A stretch of DNA of 8,317 bases, taken from contig FR888229.1 of NCBI GenBank assembly GCA_000431775.1, forward strand, positions 95,414 to 103,730. Reading direction: 5' to 3'. The DNA comes from Clostridium sp. CAG:413 (GTDB lineage Bacteria > Bacillota > Clostridia > Oscillospirales > Acutalibacteraceae). Below, piece by piece: positions 5,571-8,317 of this stretch (positions within the stretch are counted from its first letter, which is position 1; each line of letters begins with the position of its first letter). The notes beneath the pieces are model-generated. The model was not told where the DNA came from, searched no databases, and saw only the letters and a program-made list of their open reading frames with translations. The position numbers were made by a program, and so were the translations under genes.

Positions 5571-7559
5571 TTATGAAACATCGGTCAGATCAAGATAGAG
5601 ATGACCGTTTTGGGCGATATAATCCTTCCTGCCTGCGAGGTCGTCGCCGAGCAGGAGGTCGAATTTCTGCGCCATTTCCTCCGCCATTGACGGCTCAATC
5701 TTTATAAGCCGCCTCGTTGAGGGATTCATAGTCGTGAGCGACATCATCTCGGGGTCGTTCTCACCGAGACCCTTGGAGCGCTGGATGGAGAACTTCTTGC
5801 CGCCGAGCTGAGAAACGACGTCGGCCTTCTCCTTCTCCGTATATGCAAACCAAGTCTCGTCGCCGCAGGTTATCTCGTAGAGCGGCGACTCCGCGATGAA
5901 CACCTTGCCCTCGTTGATAAGCGTCGGCATCAGTCGGTATATCATGGCGAGTATCATAGTCCTGATATGGAAGCCGTCCACGTCGGCATCGGTGCAGATG
6001 ATTATTTTATTCCAGCGAAGCATATCAAGGTTGAATGAAACAAGGTCTTTGCCTGATTTCGGCTTTGACTTGACCTCGACTCCGCAGCCGATAACTTTGA
6101 TAAGGTCAGTGATTATATCGCTCTTGAATATGCGGTCATACTCGCATTTGAGGCAGTTGAGTATCTTGCCTCGCACGGGCATTATCGCCTGGAATTCGGA
6201 GTTCCTTGACTGCTTACAGGCGCCGAGAGCGGAATCACCCTCAACTATAAACAGCTCGCGCACGGAGGTATCCTTGCTGCGGCAGTCGACGAATTTCTGA
6301 ATTCTGTTTGTAAGGTTGCTGACATTCTGTATCAGCGACTCCTTGATGCCCTGTCTCGTTTTCTCCGCCTTGACGCGGGAGCGCATATTGATGAGCACCT
6401 GATTGCCTATCTTCTCGGCCTCAAGCGGATTCTCAATAAAGTATATCTCAAGCTGATGCTTGAGGAACGCCGTCATGGAATCCTGAATGCCCTTGTTATT
6501 TATCGCCTTTTTGGTCTGATTCTCATATGAGGTCTGGGTCGAGAACGACGAAATGACTATCGCAAGGCAGTCCTCTATATCCTGGAAGCTGATCTTCGAG
6601 TCGCTTTTTTGATACTTGTTATTCTGTTTAAGATAAGAATCTATCTGCGAGAGGAAAGCCGCTCTTGTGGCTTTCTCAGGCGAGCCGCCGTTCGCAAGAT
6701 AGCTTGAGTTGTGATAGAATTCCTTGAACTGCACCTTGTTGGAGAAGGTAACGACCACGTTGGTGACGAGCCTGTAGGTGCCGAGATCCTCACGGTCACG
6801 GCATTCCGACTCATTTTTCCAGCTCTGTATGCCTGTCAGGGCGTCGTTGCCGACGCGCTCGGCGATATAATCCTCTATGCCCTTTTCATAATAATACTCA
6901 TAGGTCTCAAAGCCCTTGCCGACCTGATCTTTGAGTATGAAGCGCACGCCCGCATTAACGACGGACTGATGGCGCAGCATATCCTGAAAATACTCGAGAG
7001 GTATATCAATATCTGTGAAAACTTCAAGATCGGGGCGCCATTTGATGCGGGTACCGGTATCCCTCTTGGAGTAAGGCTCCTTGACCATCTCACCGTCGGG
7101 CTTGCCCTTTTTGAAATTAAGCGTGTACTTGAATCCGCCGGTGTGTATCTCGGCCTCCATGTATTCGGAGGCATACTGCGTGGCGCACAGACCGAGGCCG
7201 TTTGTGCCGAGTGAGAATTCATAGCTGCCGCCAGAGCTGTTGTCATACTTGCCGCTGGCATAAAGCTCGCAAAAAACAAGCTCCCAATTGTAACGCTTCT
7301 CTGTATTGTTATAATCGACGGGCAATCCCCTGCCGAAATCCTGCACCTCGACGGATTTATCGGCAAAGCGAGTAACGATTATCTTGTCACCGTAGCCCTC
7401 CCTCGCCTCGTCGACGGAGTTCGAGACTATCTCAAACACGGCGTGCTCGCAGCCGTCAACGCCGTCCGAGCCGAATATAACGGCGGGCTTCTGGCGAACT
7501 CGCTGCTCCTCCTTGAGGGCGACTATGCTGTCATTGTTGTACTGAGGCTTTTTAGCCAT
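5571..7559 (-). CDS. parE: Type IIA DNA topoisomerase subunit B, divergent topoisomerase IV-like (ParE/GyrB family)
   Basis: This 662-residue ATPase subunit drives strand passage by the A subunit encoded next. The GHKL ATPase domain is at about 20-220, with catalytic E43, N47 for Mg, D74 for adenine, and the glycine lid 'GTNGLG' at 118-123. The transducer domain carries the ATP-contacting 'QTK' at 348-350. Toprim motifs are E440 in 'EGDSA' and D524/D526/D528 in 'TDADVDG', and 'QRSKGLGE' is at 593-600. Oddities: 'RKRPGMYIG' of the family reads 'RQKPAVIFG' (22-30), 'VDNS' reads 'VSNS' (45-48), 'DNGRG' reads 'DFGRG' (74-78), and 'EGDSAGG' reads 'EGDSALG'. Length fits ParE or a GyrB without the proteobacterial insert. 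The start has GGAGG (7567-7571) 7 bases upstream. It is the first gene of a two-gene operon behind the promoter at 7596-7623. Confidence 0.88.
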   Translation of the reverse strand: MAKKPQYNNDSIVALKEEQRVRQKPAVIFGSDGVDGCEHAVFEIVSNSVDEAREGYGDKIIVTRFADKSVEVQDFGRGLPVDYNNTEKRYNWELVFCELYASGKYDNSSGGSYEFSLGTNGLGLCATQYASEYMEAEIHTGGFKYTLNFKKGKPDGEMVKEPYSKRDTGTRIKWRPDLEVFTDIDIPLEYFQDMLRHQSVVNAGVRFILKDQVGKGFETYEYYYEKGIEDYIAERVGNDALTGIQSWKNESECRDREDLGTYRLVTNVVVTFSNKVQFKEFYHNSSYLANGGSPEKATRAAFLSQIDSYLKQNNKYQKSDSKISFQDIEDCLAIVISSFSTQTSYENQTKKAINNKGIQDSMTAFLKHQLEIYFIENPLEAEKIGNQVLINMRSRVKAEKTRQGIKESLIQNVSNLTNRIQKFVDCRSKDTSVRELFIVEGDSALGACKQSRNSEFQAIMPVRGKILNCLKCEYDRIFKSDIITDLIKVIGCGVEVKSKPKSGKDLVSFNLDMLRWNKIIICTDADVDGFHIRTMILAMIYRLMPTLINEGKVFIAESPLYEITCGDETWFAYTEKEKADVVSQLGGKKFSIQRSKGLGENDPEMMSLTTMNPSTRRLIKIEPSMAEEMAQKFDLLLGDDLAGRKDYIAQNGHLYLDLTDVS

Positions 7560-7595
7560 TGGTCATCCTCCAAAACTCGAATTTTTACCGATATC

Positions 7596-7623
7596 ATTAT
7601 ACCACATCTTGAAGCAATGTCAA
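7596..7623 (-). promoter_or_regulatory. Near-consensus sigma-A promoter of the topoisomerase operon
   Basis: On the minus strand a perfect TTGACA -35 box (7618-7623) and a perfect TATAAT -10 box (7596-7601) are 16 bases apart, with an extended TG one base before the -10 box. The start point would be near 7589, leaving a leader of about 30 bases. No operator repeat is evident. Confidence 0.88.
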
Positions 7624-7653
7624 GAAAAACACAATTTGTAGCCTTTTTTCGAC

Positions 7654-7682
7654 AAAAAGAGCCGCCGCAAACGCGGCAGCCC
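7654..7682 (-). terminator. Intrinsic terminator after the DUF6897-like gene
   Basis: Read on the minus strand, a 10-pair GC-rich stem (arms 7673-7682 and 7659-7668, two G-U pairs) with a GTTT loop is followed by five T (7654-7658). It lies about 20 bases beyond the stop codon and isolates this transcript from the topoisomerase promoter 30 bases further on. Confidence 0.88.
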
Positions 7683-7701
7683 ATGCAAACATTAACCGAA
7701 T

Positions 7702-8040
7702 TTAAAAAACGATCTTTTTCTTTTTGCCGTTTTTACCGACGGGATGTTCTTTCACCCTGATAACATAATCGAGGTTGATAACTTCCTCGCCGCCGGCGGT
7801 CTTAACGGTTATCCAATTCTCATTCAGCGAAGTGATAACGCCATTGATACTTGTGCCGCTCGACGCCGAAATATACACAATGCAGTCCTTGCCCACAAAG
7901 CCGGAAATAAGCTCGTTCATTCTGATCCTTCTCCTTTTCTTTTTCTTCATTATAATCCTGCGAATAGTTGCGCTTCGCTCAAAAGAAAGCCACAGAAGCA
8001 ATAAAAAAGCGATAAAAACCGTGAAATATGAAGGCCCCAT
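7702..8040 (-). CDS. Small DUF6897-like (Sm/SH3-barrel-like) protein, possibly membrane anchored
   Basis: Residues 41-112 resemble a small clostridial family I associate with DUF6897. They have short beta-strand segments ('FVGKDCIVYI', 'INGVITSLNENWITVKT', 'EEVINLDYVIRVKE') suggesting an Sm or SH3-like barrel, then a lysine-rich tail ('GKNGKKKKIVF'). Function is unknown; RNA or protein binding would be a guess. The reading frame extends 40 codons further, to an ATG at 8040 only 3 bases after the U32 peptidase stop. This adds a hydrophobic segment (about 5-19) followed by a very basic stretch ('RRIIMKKKKRRRIR'), as in a one-pass anchor. The alternative is the ATG at 7920, giving a 72-residue soluble protein, and it has a good ribosome binding site at 7926-7936. 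I prefer the long form because the gene is packed against its neighbour and the segment obeys the positive-inside rule. The start is uncertain. Confidence 0.65.
   Translation of the reverse strand: MGPSYFTVFIAFLLLLWLSFERSATIRRIIMKKKKRRRIRMNELISGFVGKDCIVYISASSGTSINGVITSLNENWITVKTAGGEEVINLDYVIRVKEHPVGKNGKKKKIVF
7926..7936 (-). promoter_or_regulatory. Possible internal ribosome binding site for a short form starting at 7920
   Basis: AAGGA (7926-7930) lies 5 bases before the ATG at 7920, and AAGGAG (7931-7936) just upstream. In the long form the same bases encode the Lys/Arg-rich stretch, so the purine run could be either coding or a true initiation site. Confidence 0.45.
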
Positions 8041-8043
8041 ACC

Positions 8044-8317
8044 TCAGCCGTCCTTTCTCTGCATACGCAGATACGCGCCCGCGGGCACATCGGCAGAACA
8101 GGCAAACGAGAGCTTCATCATCGGGTGCGGTGCGTTCTCAATAGCTTCGCCGTCCTCATTTCTGAGGTCGCTGACCGTCACTTTGACAGGCTCAACGCCT
8201 TTTATCATTATTTCAAGCTCGTCGCCCTCAAAAAAGCGGTTGCGCTGAGAGGCATAGAGCCTGCCGCCCTCGCTTCTCTCGGCAACGGCGGCCACCTCCC
8301 ACTCCCGCACATAACCG
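8044..8317 (-). CDS. U32 family peptidase (YegQ/collagenase-like), C-terminal 90 residues
   Basis: Only the end of the gene is present. The frame is open to the right edge, so the internal GTG at 8310 is not a start. The visible part matches the C-terminal barrel of U32 peptidases. It begins 'GYVREWEV', continues 'ASQRNRFFEGDELEI' (family pattern VEQRNRFxxGDxxEI) and then 'EDGEAIENAPHPMMKL' (family pattern DEDGxPIxxAPHPQQ). It ends 'AYLRMQRKDG', like the family's 'YDILRR'. U32 members include collagenase-like proteases and partners in tRNA or rRNA modification; the catalytic domain that would tell these apart is outside the window. It is followed after 3 bases by the DUF6897-like gene, in a tight operon. 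Confidence 0.85.
   Translation of the reverse strand, partial: GYVREWEVAAVAERSEGGRLYASQRNRFFEGDELEIMIKGVEPVKVTVSDLRNEDGEAIENAPHPMMKLSFACSADVPAGAYLRMQRKDG

Noticed and set aside
6711..7214. 167-codon rightward open frame inside the parE-like gene
   Set aside because: It is opposite a gene with intact conserved motifs, and its protein has no family features.

Overview
The window comes from a spore-forming member of the Clostridia, most likely from the Oscillospiraceae/Ruminococcaceae side. The grounds are an intact pro-sigma-K gene, a Firmicutes-type capsule phosphatase (CpsB/YwqE), a clostridial-style second type IIA topoisomerase pair, AGGAGG-type ribosome binding sites, near-consensus vegetative promoters and U-tailed terminators. 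The genus call is an inference. I see no tRNA, rRNA, CRISPR array, insertion sequence or phage gene. No gap between genes exceeds about 230 bases.

Left part (1-1858, minus strand): the start of a surface-polysaccharide operon. From a strong promoter at 1917-1945 it reads cpsB (metal-dependent tyrosine phosphatase), then a membrane-anchored protein with three Ig-like domains, then a Wzz/CpsC-type chain-length regulator that runs off the left edge. Spacing is very tight (13 and 3 bases).

Middle (1859-3306): sigK faces right and diverges from the capsule operon. It may use a sporulation promoter that overlaps the vegetative one. The small secG gene faces left, converging on sigK, with its own extended -10 promoter and a very good minus-strand terminator that ends four bases beyond the sigK stop. 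No plus-strand terminator follows sigK at once. The first good plus-strand hairpin with a U tail is at 3263-3302, just before the end of the topoisomerase A gene, so sigK mRNA may run antisense across secG. A foldable spacer at 3194-3262 lies in between.

Right part (3307-7623, minus strand): a two-gene operon, parE-like then parC-like, behind an almost perfect sigma-A promoter. Catalytic residues are intact in both subunits, but several normally near-invariant motif positions differ. This suggests a divergent topoisomerase IV rather than the housekeeping gyrase.

Right edge (7654-8317, minus strand): the C-terminal end of a U32-family peptidase, then a small Sm/SH3-like protein (DUF6897-like) that may carry an N-terminal membrane anchor, closed by a clean intrinsic terminator.

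Most of this is ordinary core and sporulation gene content. The points worth a second look are the Ig-like protein inside the capsule operon, the divergent topoisomerase motifs, the control and read-through of sigK, and the start site of the DUF6897-like protein. I found no convincing new multi-gene system.
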